Shown piece after piece: positions 17,759-25,649 of a stretch of 35,784 nucleotides of DNA. Position 1 is the first letter of the stretch; every line of letters starts with the position of its first letter. The notes below the pieces were generated by a model. That model ran no database searches. It was not told the DNA's origin and worked only from the letters and a program-made list of their open reading frames with translations. The position numbers and the translations under genes were made by a program. The DNA comes from Hydrogenophaga sp. A37. GTDB lineage: Bacteria > Pseudomonadota > Gammaproteobacteria > Burkholderiales > Burkholderiaceae_C. The stretch is taken from the NCBI RefSeq assembly GCF_002001205.1, contig NZ_MUNZ01000138.1, positions 1 through 35,784 of the forward strand. Direction: 5' to 3'.

Positions 17759-18675
17759 TGTCACCCATCACCTCAGCCCCGATCAAAACCCTGAAGCCAT
17801 TGCGCGGCGTGCGCGTGCTCAGCCTGGCGCTCAACCTGCCCGGCCCCGCCGCGCTCATGCGACTCAAGGCCATGGGCGCCACCTGCCTGAAGGCCGAGCC
17901 GCCCGGCCCAAAGGGTGCGCCAGCCAGCACCAGCGGCGACCCCATGGGCCAATACAACCCGACGGCCTACGCCACCTTGCACGATGGCATCAAGGTCATC
18001 GCCATCGACCTGAAGTCCGAGAAGGGCCAGGCGCGGCTGTACAAAGAACTGCAGCGCACCGACCTGCTGCTCACCTCGTTCCGACCGTCGGCGCTGGCCA
18101 AGCTCGGCCTGGCCTGGAAGGCGCTGCACAAGGCCTGCCCGGCGCTCTCTGTGGTGGCCATCGTGGGCGCGCCGGGTGCGCGTGCCGAAGAGCCGGGGCA
18201 TGATCTGACCTACCTCGCCGACGCAGGTCTCGTGACCGGACTCGATCTGCCCGCCACGCTGTTTGCCGACATGGGCGGCGCGCTCATGGCCAGCGAGGCC
18301 GCGCTGCAGGCCGTGCTGGCGCAGAAAATCAGAGGCAAGGGTTCGTTCCAGGAAGTGGCGCTGAGCGACGCAGCCGCCTGGCTTGCCCTGCCACGCTCAT
18401 GGGGCCTGACCCAGCCCAAGGGCGCGGTGGGTGGCGCGCACGCGGGTTACCGCGTCTACCCCTGCAAGGACGGTCGGGTGGCGGTTGCGGCGCTGGAGCC
18501 GCATTTCGCCGCCTCCCTGTGCGCGGCCGCCGGCGTGGCTATGGTCGGCATGGCCACCATGTTCCAACCCACCACGCACCAGGCCATCGCCGCCTTCCTG
18601 GCCGGTGAGACGCGCCAGCGGCTCGACACGCTGTCGGTCGCGAGAGACATTCCGCTGCACACGCTGCCGGCCTGA
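17758..18675 (+). CDS. CaiB/BaiF family III CoA-transferase
   Basis: A 305-residue family III CoA-transferase/AMACR-like protein that would move CoA between carboxylic acids or racemise acyl-CoA. The N-terminal LRGVRVLSLALNLPGPAALMRLKAMGATCLKAEPP matches the CoA-binding start of the family; the catalytic aspartate is probably Asp149 in PGHDLTYLADAGLVTG, followed by DMGGALMASEAALQAVL. It is shorter than the usual 360-400 residues, lacking part of the C-terminal small domain. There is no ribosome site before ATG 17758 and an operator covers the start, so a leaderless transcript is possible. The substrate is unknown. Confidence 0.88.
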   Translation: MSPITSAPIKTLKPLRGVRVLSLALNLPGPAALMRLKAMGATCLKAEPPGPKGAPASTSGDPMGQYNPTAYATLHDGIKVIAIDLKSEKGQARLYKELQRTDLLLTSFRPSALAKLGLAWKALHKACPALSVVAIVGAPGARAEEPGHDLTYLADAGLVTGLDLPATLFADMGGALMASEAALQAVLAQKIRGKGSFQEVALSDAAAWLALPRSWGLTQPKGAVGGAHAGYRVYPCKDGRVAVAALEPHFAASLCAAAGVAMVGMATMFQPTTHQAIAAFLAGETRQRLDTLSVARDIPLHTLPA

Positions 18676-18701
18676 GCCCCGGTCGTCCGTCTCAGCCTCT
18701 C

Positions 18702-18806
18702 ATACGGTTTTGCCTTCAAACGTATAACTGCGTTGCTTCGCCTTGCCGTGCTGCAGCACGGTCTGCGGCTTCGCGCCTTGTTCTACGCTTGAATGCAAAA
18801 CCGTAT
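18702..18806. repeat. Dispersed palindromic repeat, copy A
   Basis: A 105-bp element with near-perfect 18-bp terminal inverted repeats (17 of 18 matches; starts ATACGGTTTTGCCTTCAA, ends with its inverse) and a central 16-bp palindrome around CTGCAG. Copy B at 30178-30281 is the same element inverted, roughly 90% identical by eye. It fills the space between the convergent CoA-transferase and glutamine amidotransferase genes; its last base is the first base of the latter's stop codon. Probably acts as a two-way terminator. Confidence 0.8.
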
Positions 18807-19651
18807 CAGACCGCTTCGGGCGCCGGCGTGGCCGCCGCGCCCGGCACCGGAAAGCGGCGCGTGCGGTCGCAGTGGTGCGCCCAAACAGGCTGCCCGCCCA
18901 CGAACACGCGGGTATCGCCGGTGCGCAACCTTTCCCAGGTTTCATCCGAGGTCAGCGGCTCGGTCGCGACGATCACCATGCGGTCGTCGTGCCCGTTGAG
19001 TTCACCCAGGTCCATGCTCAGATCGCAGTCGACCAGCCGCGCACGCGGGAACGGGTGCGCGCGCTGCAGGGTCGCGAGCTGGCTGGAGCAGTGCACGAAC
19101 AGCGCCTCGCCGTTGGTCAGCAGGCAATTGAAGTTACCGTGGCGCGCGATCTCGGCGTTGCACATCGCCAGCACGGGCGCGATGGCGTCCCAGGCGGGTG
19201 GTCGCTGCCAGCTGGCGAAGGCGGTGCGCAGCCGCTGCATCAGGTAGCAGAACGCCTTCTCGCTGTCGGTGCTGCCCACCGGCAGGAAGCTGCCGTCCAG
19301 CGGCGGGTGGAAGTTCTGCAGGTCGCCGTTGTGCGCGAAGAACCAGTGGCGACCCAGCCACTCCCGGCTGAACGGGTGGGTGTTGGACAGCCCCACGCTT
19401 CCCTGCGTCGCCTTGCGGATGTGCGAGATGACGTTGTGTGAACGGATTGGAAGGTCACGCACAAAAGCCGCCAGCCGCGATTCGCTGGCCGGTCGGTCGT
19501 CGAGGAAAGATCGGGCGCCCGAGGGCTCGTAGAACGCGATGCCCCAGCCGTCGATGTGATCGGCCGTGCAACCGCCGCGCTGCGCGAAGCCGGTGAAGGA
19601 GAAGCGGATCGAAGCCGCGGCGCTGCTGTTCATCCCCAGAAGCTGGCACAT
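18806..19651 (-). CDS. Class II glutamine amidotransferase (YafJ-like)
   Basis: A 281-residue N-terminal nucleophile amidotransferase. Cys2 (MCQLLGMNSS) is the catalytic nucleophile once Met1 is removed. Family features include DGWGIAFYE, ISHIRKATQGSVGLSNTHPF, HWFFAHNGDL and STDSEKAFCYL. Relatives such as E. coli YafJ and EgtC hydrolyse glutamine or gamma-glutamyl amides; the acceptor is not known. GAGGAG containing the racemase stop lies just before ATG 19651, and only nine bases separate the genes, so they form an operon. The stop is at the edge of a palindromic repeat. Confidence 0.9.
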   Translation of the reverse strand: MCQLLGMNSSAAASIRFSFTGFAQRGGCTADHIDGWGIAFYEPSGARSFLDDRPASESRLAAFVRDLPIRSHNVISHIRKATQGSVGLSNTHPFSREWLGRHWFFAHNGDLQNFHPPLDGSFLPVGSTDSEKAFCYLMQRLRTAFASWQRPPAWDAIAPVLAMCNAEIARHGNFNCLLTNGEALFVHCSSQLATLQRAHPFPRARLVDCDLSMDLGELNGHDDRMVIVATEPLTSDETWERLRTGDTRVFVGGQPVWAHHCDRTRRFPVPGAAATPAPEAV

Positions 19652-19660
19652 GCGCGCTCC

Positions 19661-20353
19661 TCAGCTTGTCAGCGAAAACTCCACCGCCGCCAGCGCGTGC
19701 AGCGCCGTGGTGTCGAAGGTCGGGATCGGGCTGTCTTCGGGGCGGATGATCAGTGGCAGCTCGGTACAGCCCAGCACCACGCCCTGCGCGCCGCGCGCCT
19801 GCAGCTCGGCGATGCATTGCGTGAACCACTCCCGCGAGACATCGTGCAGCTCGCCGCGGCACAGCTCCTCGAAAATGATGCGGTGGATTTCCAGGCGCTG
19901 AACCTCGTCCGGCAGCACGCAGCGGATGCCCCGGCTCGCCAGGCGCTCGACGTAGAACGCCCGCTCCATCGTGAAACGTGTGCCCATCAGACCGACCGTG
20001 TCCATGCCCTGCGCGAGGATCGCGTCGGCCGTGACGTCGGCGATGTGGATCAGCGGCACGTCGGTCGAGGCCTGCACCTGCGGCGCGAGCTGGTGCATGG
20101 TGTTGGTGCCGATCAGCAAGCACTCGGCGCCCGAGTCGCCCAGGTGCCGTGCCGCGTCGCACAGGATGCCGGCCATGCCGTCCCAGTCGCCGGCCCGCTG
20201 GCGCTGCGCGATGTCCTGGAAATCCAGGCTCACGAGGTTCAGGCGCGCGCTGCTCAGGCCGCCCAGGCGCCGAGCCACCTCGCGGTTGATCAACTGGTAA
20301 TAGAGGGTGGTCGATTCCCAGCTCATGCCGCCGATCAGGCCAATGGTTTTCAT
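19661..20353 (-). CDS. Aspartate/glutamate racemase family protein (YgeA-like)
   Basis: A 230-residue cofactor-independent racemase-like protein that interconverts L- and D-forms of acidic or related amino acids by two-base catalysis. The N-terminal IGLIGGMSWEST is typical. The second base is Cys196 (LGCTELPL). The first base position reads GTNTMH with Thr83 in place of the usual Cys, as in E. coli YgeA (Thr83/Cys197), so this belongs with that subgroup rather than the two-cysteine glutamate racemases. GGAG lies six bases upstream of ATG 20353. It is first in an operon with the amidotransferase and diverges from an Lrp/AsnC regulator. Confidence 0.9.
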   Translation of the reverse strand: MKTIGLIGGMSWESTTLYYQLINREVARRLGGLSSARLNLVSLDFQDIAQRQRAGDWDGMAGILCDAARHLGDSGAECLLIGTNTMHQLAPQVQASTDVPLIHIADVTADAILAQGMDTVGLMGTRFTMERAFYVERLASRGIRCVLPDEVQRLEIHRIIFEELCRGELHDVSREWFTQCIAELQARGAQGVVLGCTELPLIIRPEDSPIPTFDTTALHALAAVEFSLTS

Positions 20354-20440
20354 GTGTGCTCCAAGCGTGTTGCGAATGCAGGGAGTGTGCGGGGCCTGGC
20401 GCAGAACCGGCTTGCTTTCCTCTCACTTGAAATGGCTTAA

Positions 20441-20459
20441 TGTAGAAATCATTTCTACA
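20441..20459. promoter_or_regulatory. Lrp-type operator palindrome
   Basis: A perfect palindrome TGTAGAAA-TCA-TTTCTACA, 7 bp before the Lrp/AsnC start and 87 bp before the racemase start. Its core fits 12 of 15 positions of the E. coli Lrp consensus. It is probably bound by the adjacent Lrp/AsnC protein to control itself and the racemase operon. Confidence 0.7.
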
Positions 20460-20466
20460 AATTCCA

Positions 20467-20940
20467 ATGAAAAAGAAACTGGATGTGATTGATCGGCAGA
20501 TTCTTGCGATCCTTCAACGAGACGCCGAAACACCGCTGGCCAACCTGGCGCTGGCGGTGAACCTCTCGTCCACGCCCTGCTGGCGGCGCATCCAGCGGCT
20601 GCGCGAGCACGGTTTCATCACCCGCCACGTGGCGCTGGTCGACCCGCGCAAGATCAACCTCGGCGTCACGGTGTTCGTGGCGGTGCGCACCAACCAGCAC
20701 AGCCAGGTCTGGTTCGAGGGTTTTCGCGACACCGTGCGCGACATCCCCGAGATCGTCGAGTTCTACCGCATGAGCGGCGACGTGGACTACCTGCTGCGCG
20801 TGGTGGTGCCCGACATCGCGGCCTACGACCTGGTCTACAAGCGGCTGATCCGCTCCGTCGATCTCTCGGACGTGAGCAGCAGTTTCGCGATGGAGGAACT
20901 GAAGTTCACCACCGCCTTGCCGCTGGACTACGCCGACTGA
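20467..20940 (+). CDS. Lrp/AsnC-family transcriptional regulator
   Basis: A 157-residue regulator: N-terminal helix-turn-helix (about 4-60, LDVIDRQILAILQRDAETPLANLALAVNLSSTPCWRRIQRLREHGFI) and a C-terminal RAM ligand-binding domain with EIVEFYRMSGDVDYLLRVVVPD. Members respond to amino acids and form octamers or hexadecamers. It diverges from the racemase/amidotransferase operon, with a 19-bp palindrome close to its own start, so it likely senses an amino acid handled by those genes. No clear ribosome site precedes ATG 20467. Confidence 0.93.
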   Translation: MKKKLDVIDRQILAILQRDAETPLANLALAVNLSSTPCWRRIQRLREHGFITRHVALVDPRKINLGVTVFVAVRTNQHSQVWFEGFRDTVRDIPEIVEFYRMSGDVDYLLRVVVPDIAAYDLVYKRLIRSVDLSDVSSSFAMEELKFTTALPLDYAD

Positions 20941-20953
20941 AGCCTCAGTGCCC

Positions 20954-22030
20954 TCAAGGCCGGGACCGGGGTGCGGGCGGGCCTTCCAGCCCGTGCACCC
21001 ACTCGCGCCAGATCGCCACCAGCAGCGCCATCAACACCGGCCCGACAAACAGGCCCACGATACCCATCGTCTTGACGCCGCCCACCAGCCCGAAAAACGT
21101 GGGCAGGAAGGGCAGCTTCACCGGCCCGCCCACCAGCCGCGGGCGCAGCGTCTTGTCCACGATGAAGAGCTCGACCGCCCCCCAGGCAAACAGCGCCATC
21201 CCGGCCGCCGCGTGGCCGGAACCCACCAGATAGAGCGACACCAGCGTGAACGACAGCGGCGCGCCGCCCGGAACCATAGCCATGAAGCCCGTGAGCACGC
21301 CCAGCAGCACCGGCGAAGGCACGCCAGCGACCCAGTAGGCCACGCCCAGCACCACGCCCTCGCCAATGGCGATCAGGCCCATGCCGGTGACGGTCGCGCT
21401 TACCGTGGCCGGCACCACCCGCGAGAAACGCTGCCAGCGCTCGGGCAACAGGTGTTCGCCCACGCGGTCGAGCTGGGCAGCGATGCGGGCGCCGTCCTTG
21501 TAGACAAAGAACAGCGTGATCAGCATGAACAACACCAACAGGAACAGCCCAAACAGGTCGCCTGCGACCTTGAACACCGTGCGCGAGATGTTGCCGATGT
21601 GCTGACCGGAGAGCAGTTGGATCCACAGGCCCAGCGCCTGCGGCTCGCTCAGGTGTTCGCGCCAGTAGGTCGCCAATGGTGGGCCGATCATGGGCAGCGC
21701 CTCGATCCAGGCCGGCACGGGCGCGCCGTGGCGGTTGGCCTCGATGGCCCAGCGCACGAACTCGCTGGCTTCGCGGAGGGCATAGTGCATCGCCACCGAC
21801 AGCGGCACCACGAGCACCACCAGCACCACCAGAATCGCCACACTGGCCGCCATTGTGGTGTTGCCCCTGCAGTGGCCCACCAGGCGGTCGTACAGCGGCC
21901 AGGTGGCAAAACCGATGATCAGCGCGGCGAGCGCCGGGACCAGAAAACCGTGGAAAAAATAGACACCGGCGGCGAGGATCAGCAGCAGCAGACTGCGGAG
22001 GACGAGGGGAGCGCGTAGGACAGGGGGCAT
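20954..22030 (-). CDS. AI-2E family (PerM/YdiK-like) permease
   Basis: A 358-residue inner-membrane protein with about eight hydrophobic segments. Visible features are an N-terminal helix pair containing VPALAALIIGFATWPLYDRL, a long soluble middle portion, VLGVAYWVAGVPSPVLLGVLTGFMAMVP, and the C-terminal FFGLVGGVKTMGIVGLFVGPVLMAL typical of the family. Members include a proposed autoinducer-2 exporter and Na+/H+ antiporters; the substrate here is unknown. ATG 22030 is preferred; a GTG at 22060 would overlap the preceding gene. It begins four bases after the zeta-like toxin stop, so the two may share a transcript. Confidence 0.9.
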   Translation of the reverse strand: MPPVLRAPLVLRSLLLLILAAGVYFFHGFLVPALAALIIGFATWPLYDRLVGHCRGNTTMAASVAILVVLVVLVVPLSVAMHYALREASEFVRWAIEANRHGAPVPAWIEALPMIGPPLATYWREHLSEPQALGLWIQLLSGQHIGNISRTVFKVAGDLFGLFLLVLFMLITLFFVYKDGARIAAQLDRVGEHLLPERWQRFSRVVPATVSATVTGMGLIAIGEGVVLGVAYWVAGVPSPVLLGVLTGFMAMVPGGAPLSFTLVSLYLVGSGHAAAGMALFAWGAVELFIVDKTLRPRLVGGPVKLPFLPTFFGLVGGVKTMGIVGLFVGPVLMALLVAIWREWVHGLEGPPAPRSRP

Positions 22031-22034
22031 CGTT

Positions 22035-22649
22035 TCATTCTGACACGGGGTGCAGCACACGCCGGGCCCAGGCGGGCAGCGGGTCGGCCTGCCACACCCG
22101 CTCGCCGCCGCGCCAACGTGCCACCAGCCGAGGCGGCTGGAACACCTGGTCTGGCGGCAACGAGGTGTCGTAGAGCAGCGCCAGATCGGCCCGCCGCACC
22201 GCCACGCCCAGGTGGCGCACCGTGCGCGGGTAGCGCGCGAGCACGCGCTCCGGAGGCACCGGGTGGCCGCCCTCCTCCACGCGCTGGCTCACGCGGCCGA
22301 GCAGTTGCTGCGGATCGTCCACACACACCACCAGCAGCACCACGGCAAACCCCACGCGCTGGGCGGCGCTCATGAGATCGAGCTTGGAGGTGTGGGAAAA
22401 CACGGTCTCGCTGGCAAAGGACTTGCCTTCGGCCAGACACTGCGCCCGCCGCGCGTCGGCCCACTGGCGCGCCTGGCGCGAACGCTCGGCAGGGTCGCCC
22501 ACCTGCTGCAGGTGCGCTGCCTCGTGCAGGTCGGCGTTGACGAATTCGGCTTCTGCTGGGATCAGGCCCTGAGCCACCGCACTGCGGTACAGCGTGGACT
22601 TGCCCGCGCCATTGGGGCCGGCCAGGAGGTAAAAAACCGCGGCTGACAC
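22035..22649 (-). CDS. Zeta-toxin-like P-loop kinase
   Basis: A 204-residue P-loop protein with Walker A GPNGAGKST (11-19) and ASETVFSHTSKLDLM (about 79-93), which matches the substrate-binding Thr/Ser-Glu-Thr segment of zeta toxins. Zeta toxins phosphorylate UDP-N-acetylglucosamine and block peptidoglycan synthesis; some chromosomal members are only similar kinases. Gene order antitoxin then toxin, with a 25-bp gap, matches type II modules. Whether it is toxic is unknown. Confidence 0.85.
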   Translation of the reverse strand: MSAAVFYLLAGPNGAGKSTLYRSAVAQGLIPAEAEFVNADLHEAAHLQQVGDPAERSRQARQWADARRAQCLAEGKSFASETVFSHTSKLDLMSAAQRVGFAVVLLVVCVDDPQQLLGRVSQRVEEGGHPVPPERVLARYPRTVRHLGVAVRRADLALLYDTSLPPDQVFQPPRLVARWRGGERVWQADPLPAWARRVLHPVSE

Positions 22650-22674
22650 TCCGGGGATGGTCTTGGGCTGTGCG

Positions 22675-23019
22675 TCAGGCGGCGCGCTGCAGCGAGGCCT
22701 TCTGGCGGTTGGCGCTCACGGTGCTTCTGACCGCCTGCACCAGCCGGCCGGTGGTCTCAGCATCCACAAACCGCGATTCGATGGCGTCCAGCGATTCGTC
22801 CAGCGCGGCCCCGCCCCGCTGGCGCACGTCGTAGCGGGCAATGGCCTCGCGCGCCTCCTGGACCGTGAGGCCGGTTTCGTCGGCAATGCGGCCCAGCGTG
22901 GCCCAGTATTCGATCTGGCCAGCGACCGAGCGGCGCTGCGGCTGGGCCGCCTCTCGGGCCTGCTGCACCAAGGCAGTGGGCAGTTTCACGGACGCAAACG
23001 GGCTGGCGGCAGTGGACAT
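22675..23019 (-). CDS. ParD-like antitoxin
   Basis: A 114-residue protein from ATG 23019 (AGGAG seven bases upstream); the frame is open upstream to 23106 but that part has no such site. Residues about 10-50 (VKLPTALVQQAREAAQPQRRSVAGQIEYWATLGR) form a ribbon-helix-helix of the kind in ParD-like antitoxins paired with zeta-like toxins. The C-terminal half (LDESLDAIESRFVDAETTGRLVQAVRST) is helical and would bind the toxin. It is the promoter-proximal gene of the pair and likely represses its own promoter. Confidence 0.8.
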   Translation of the reverse strand: MSTAASPFASVKLPTALVQQAREAAQPQRRSVAGQIEYWATLGRIADETGLTVQEAREAIARYDVRQRGGAALDESLDAIESRFVDAETTGRLVQAVRSTVSANRQKASLQRAA

Positions 23020-23033
23020 GGCAAAACTCCTGT

Positions 23034-23052
23034 TTGGCGCATTTTGCGCCAA
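23034..23052. promoter_or_regulatory. Putative toxin-antitoxin operator
   Basis: TTGGCGC-ATTTT-GCGCCAA is a perfect 7-bp inverted repeat 14 bp upstream of the antitoxin start, in the 86-bp gap shared with the divergent cold-shock/DUF1294 gene. Its place suits autorepression by the ribbon-helix-helix antitoxin and possible effects on the neighbour. Confidence 0.6.
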
Positions 23053-23105
23053 TTTGAACCATGCAGCAATCACGGACAATCTCAGGCGACTCGGGAGGAG
23101 TGCCA

Positions 23106-23783
23106 ATGAAAAAGCAAGGTGCCGTGGTGCGGTGGGACGACGCCAAAGGATTCGGCTTCATCCACAGCCCCCAATCCAGCGCCCAGTTGTTCTTCCACAT
23201 CCGTGACTGGCGCGGCAGCGCCGCCCCCGCCCTGAACCAGCGGGTCAGCTTCGAAGAAATTCATGTGGGCAGCAAGGGCCCTCGGGCCATGGATGTTCGC
23301 CCGGACACCGACCGAACGGCCACCCCGCCGCACAAGCCCTCTCGCACGGCGGCGGCACAGACAGCCAGACCGCCGCAGCGCTCACACCCACCCCGCCGCG
23401 TGTCGCCGCGTCGTCAGCAAGCATCAGGCGGCCCCGCACTCGTGCTGATGCTCGTCTGGGCAGGCCTGCTGATCGCAGGCGTGCTTCTGGGCCGCTTGAG
23501 CTGGCTGTTTCTGCCCGCTGCGTTCGTCTTCAACGGGGTCACCTTCTACGTGTACTGGCAGGACAAGTTCGCCGCGACACAAGCCGGCTGGCGCACGCCG
23601 GAGAACACACTGCACGGCCTCGGCCTGCTCGGGGGTTGGCCAGGCGCGTGGTTCGCGCACCAGATCTTGCGCCACAAGTCGGCCAAACAGGCCTTCCGGG
23701 AGGTGTACTGGATGACGGCGATCTTGAACGTGACCGGCCTGGGCGCCTGGGTGCTGCTGCCCTGGATACCCCTGCCACGCTAA
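23106..23783 (+). CDS. Cold-shock domain-DUF1294 membrane protein
   Basis: A 225-residue protein from ATG 23106, with GGGAGGAG ending about five bases upstream. Residues 1-60 are a cold-shock (CSD) OB-fold with RNP1 KGFGFI and RNP2-like LFFHI, which binds single-stranded RNA/DNA. A Pro/Arg/Ala-rich linker (about 65-115) follows, then two or three hydrophobic helices and a DUF1294 domain containing YWQDKFAATQAGWRTPE and LLGGWPGAW. This architecture is common in proteobacteria; its function is not established. Confidence 0.88.
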   Translation: MKKQGAVVRWDDAKGFGFIHSPQSSAQLFFHIRDWRGSAAPALNQRVSFEEIHVGSKGPRAMDVRPDTDRTATPPHKPSRTAAAQTARPPQRSHPPRRVSPRRQQASGGPALVLMLVWAGLLIAGVLLGRLSWLFLPAAFVFNGVTFYVYWQDKFAATQAGWRTPENTLHGLGLLGGWPGAWFAHQILRHKSAKQAFREVYWMTAILNVTGLGAWVLLPWIPLPR

Positions 23784-23807
23784 AGGTGCGCTCCGGAGTT
23801 GCGGGGC

Positions 23808-24320
23808 TTATTCGCCGCTGCCGAACAGTCGCGCGAAGAAGCCGCGCTTCTTGCTCAGGTGCAGCTCGCGGATCAACTCCTCCTTGATCTGCGCCTTCAT
23901 GTCGGTGTCGCCGTGGCTGACATTCTTCAGGTAGACCTTCACCGAGTCCGTGTAGCTGCGGTCGTCGTTGCGGATGTGGTTGAACAGCCAGCGCGAGAGC
24001 ATGGCGTGCAGCTCGGACGCCACATCTTCACCCGCCTCGAAGCGCATGCGGTACTCGCCCACCTTGCGGGTGAACAGCTCGTGCACTTTCTTGTGCGGGC
24101 CGGCAAACATGTAGCCGGCGTCCGACATCAGCGATTCTTCAAACGCGAAGTGCGAGAGCGTGTAGTCGACCATTTCGTCGATCACCGCGCCCACGGCCTC
24201 GCGGTCGTGGTGGTCGCGTGCGTCGTAGAGTTGATTGATGTAGTCGACGATGCGCTTGTGTTGTCCGTCGATTTCGCGGATGCCCGTTTCGAGATCGGGC
24301 GTCCAGTTCAGATGTGCCAT
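23808..24320 (-). CDS. Bacteriohemerythrin
   Basis: A 170-residue hemerythrin from ATG 24320 (AGGAAA nine bases upstream); longer frames upstream are not part of it. All seven expected non-haem di-iron ligands are visible: His21, His57, Glu61, His76, His80, His115 and Asp120. It binds O2 reversibly and may serve as an oxygen store or sensor; the C-terminal 30 residues (KEELIRELHLSKKRGFFARLF) are basic and not part of the core domain. It lies 136 bp downstream of the TraB/GumN-like gene on the same strand. Confidence 0.93.
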   Translation of the reverse strand: MAHLNWTPDLETGIREIDGQHKRIVDYINQLYDARDHHDREAVGAVIDEMVDYTLSHFAFEESLMSDAGYMFAGPHKKVHELFTRKVGEYRMRFEAGEDVASELHAMLSRWLFNHIRNDDRSYTDSVKVYLKNVSHGDTDMKAQIKEELIRELHLSKKRGFFARLFGSGE

Positions 24321-24456
24321 GAAAGAGTTTCCTGTCGGGTGACAGGGGTCACCCGGATAAGTAACGAATTGTGCGAGAGATCCCACCGCACCGTGGCGGA
24401 ATCCACCCGTTTCATGACCTATCTCAACTTTTCGGGACAGATCGGAACACCCGTGA

Positions 24457-25425
24457 TCAGAACAAGCGGCTGACCTTGAACCCTCTGGCGGCCAGGAGGG
24501 CCGGCAAGCCCTGCAGCCCCACCAGGTGCAGCGCACCCACGGCCGCGAACACGCTGGCGTTGGCATGCAGCCGCTCGATGGCATTCACCATGCCGGGGTT
24601 GCGCCCGTCCACTAGGCGGGCGTAGGACTCGCGCTCGGTCGGGGTGTTCACGCAGTCGCACCAGTCGGCGTAGCGCTCCAGATCGTTCAGGTCACCCTTC
24701 TCCCAAGCCCTCGCCAGCCGCTCCAGGCTGCGCGCGGCCAGCGGGCGCTGGAGCTCGATCAGCGTCTCGCGCACCATGGTCTCGGCCTCTTCGTCGTCGC
24801 GTGCCATCAGCGCGGACAGTTGCGTCTGTACCGACTCCAGCCCCACCACCGGACGCTGTGCGCGCAAGCTGTGCATCAGCAACACCGACTCGGCCCCGTA
24901 GAGCGGAAACAGCCCCTGGCGCCGGGCCTGCGCCACCGCCAGCTGCGTGACGTGAAACTCCGCAGCCCCCTGCTCCAGGTCCGCCGCCGGCAAGCACTCG
25001 GCCGCCCAAGCCGAGCGCAGCGACTGCATCAGCTCAGCGGGCAGCGCGCGCGGCGGCCCCTGCGTCGCACTGTGCAGCGCGGCCAGCACCGCCGGATCGG
25101 TCACGTCAATCTCCATCGCGAGCATGCCGGTGCGAAACAGAGCGGCTTCGGTGCGCGGCCCGAGGGCAAACCACTCCGGCCGCCCGGCGTGGATGGTTCC
25201 GTAGAGGAAGGAATCACGCCCGTCGCGGCTGATGCGCCAGAGGAAACCGCGGTCGGTCGCCCGCTGTTGAGCCTTCTGCATCAGCTCGCGGTTGGGTGGT
25301 GTGGGTTGGGGTGGGCAGGAGGCGGCGTTGGTGGGCGCGGCCATGGCCGAGACCGCAGGGAAACAACCTGTTAAGCCCGTTCCCATGAAAGCGAACAGAC
25401 ACCAGAAAGCGAATCGAGAAGACAT
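24457..25425 (-). CDS. TraB/GumN-like lipoprotein
   Basis: A 322-residue TraB/GumN-family protein. The N-terminus is a lipoprotein-type signal with GLTGC (Cys21), so it is likely anchored in the envelope. Family signatures are SFLYGTIHAG (about 72-81), VVGLESVQTQLSAL and the final GALHLVGLQGLPALLAARGFKV, resembling the EreA/ChaN-TIKI fold proteins. Some relatives are metalloproteases, but the activity of bacterial members is largely unproven. No ribosome site is visible before ATG 25425. Confidence 0.87.
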   Translation of the reverse strand: MSSRFAFWCLFAFMGTGLTGCFPAVSAMAAPTNAASCPPQPTPPNRELMQKAQQRATDRGFLWRISRDGRDSFLYGTIHAGRPEWFALGPRTEAALFRTGMLAMEIDVTDPAVLAALHSATQGPPRALPAELMQSLRSAWAAECLPAADLEQGAAEFHVTQLAVAQARRQGLFPLYGAESVLLMHSLRAQRPVVGLESVQTQLSALMARDDEEAETMVRETLIELQRPLAARSLERLARAWEKGDLNDLERYADWCDCVNTPTERESYARLVDGRNPGMVNAIERLHANASVFAAVGALHLVGLQGLPALLAARGFKVSRLF

Positions 25426-25649
25426 CGTCAGATGGTCGGTTGTGGGCTGCGTGGAGCTTCATGCGCCCCGGTTGGGATGGGGTTCTGAAATGTGAAAAAA
25501 CAACGCCCGCATTGGCCTTGCTCGTTTGCCGGAAGTCTTGCCCACGCCCAGCTGGTTACACTTTGTAGCAGCCGAGGTCGTGAGCTGACCAGGTTTTTAT
25601 TTGAAAGTTGCTCGTTCCTTAACAGTCAATTTCATCAAGGGAGTAAATC

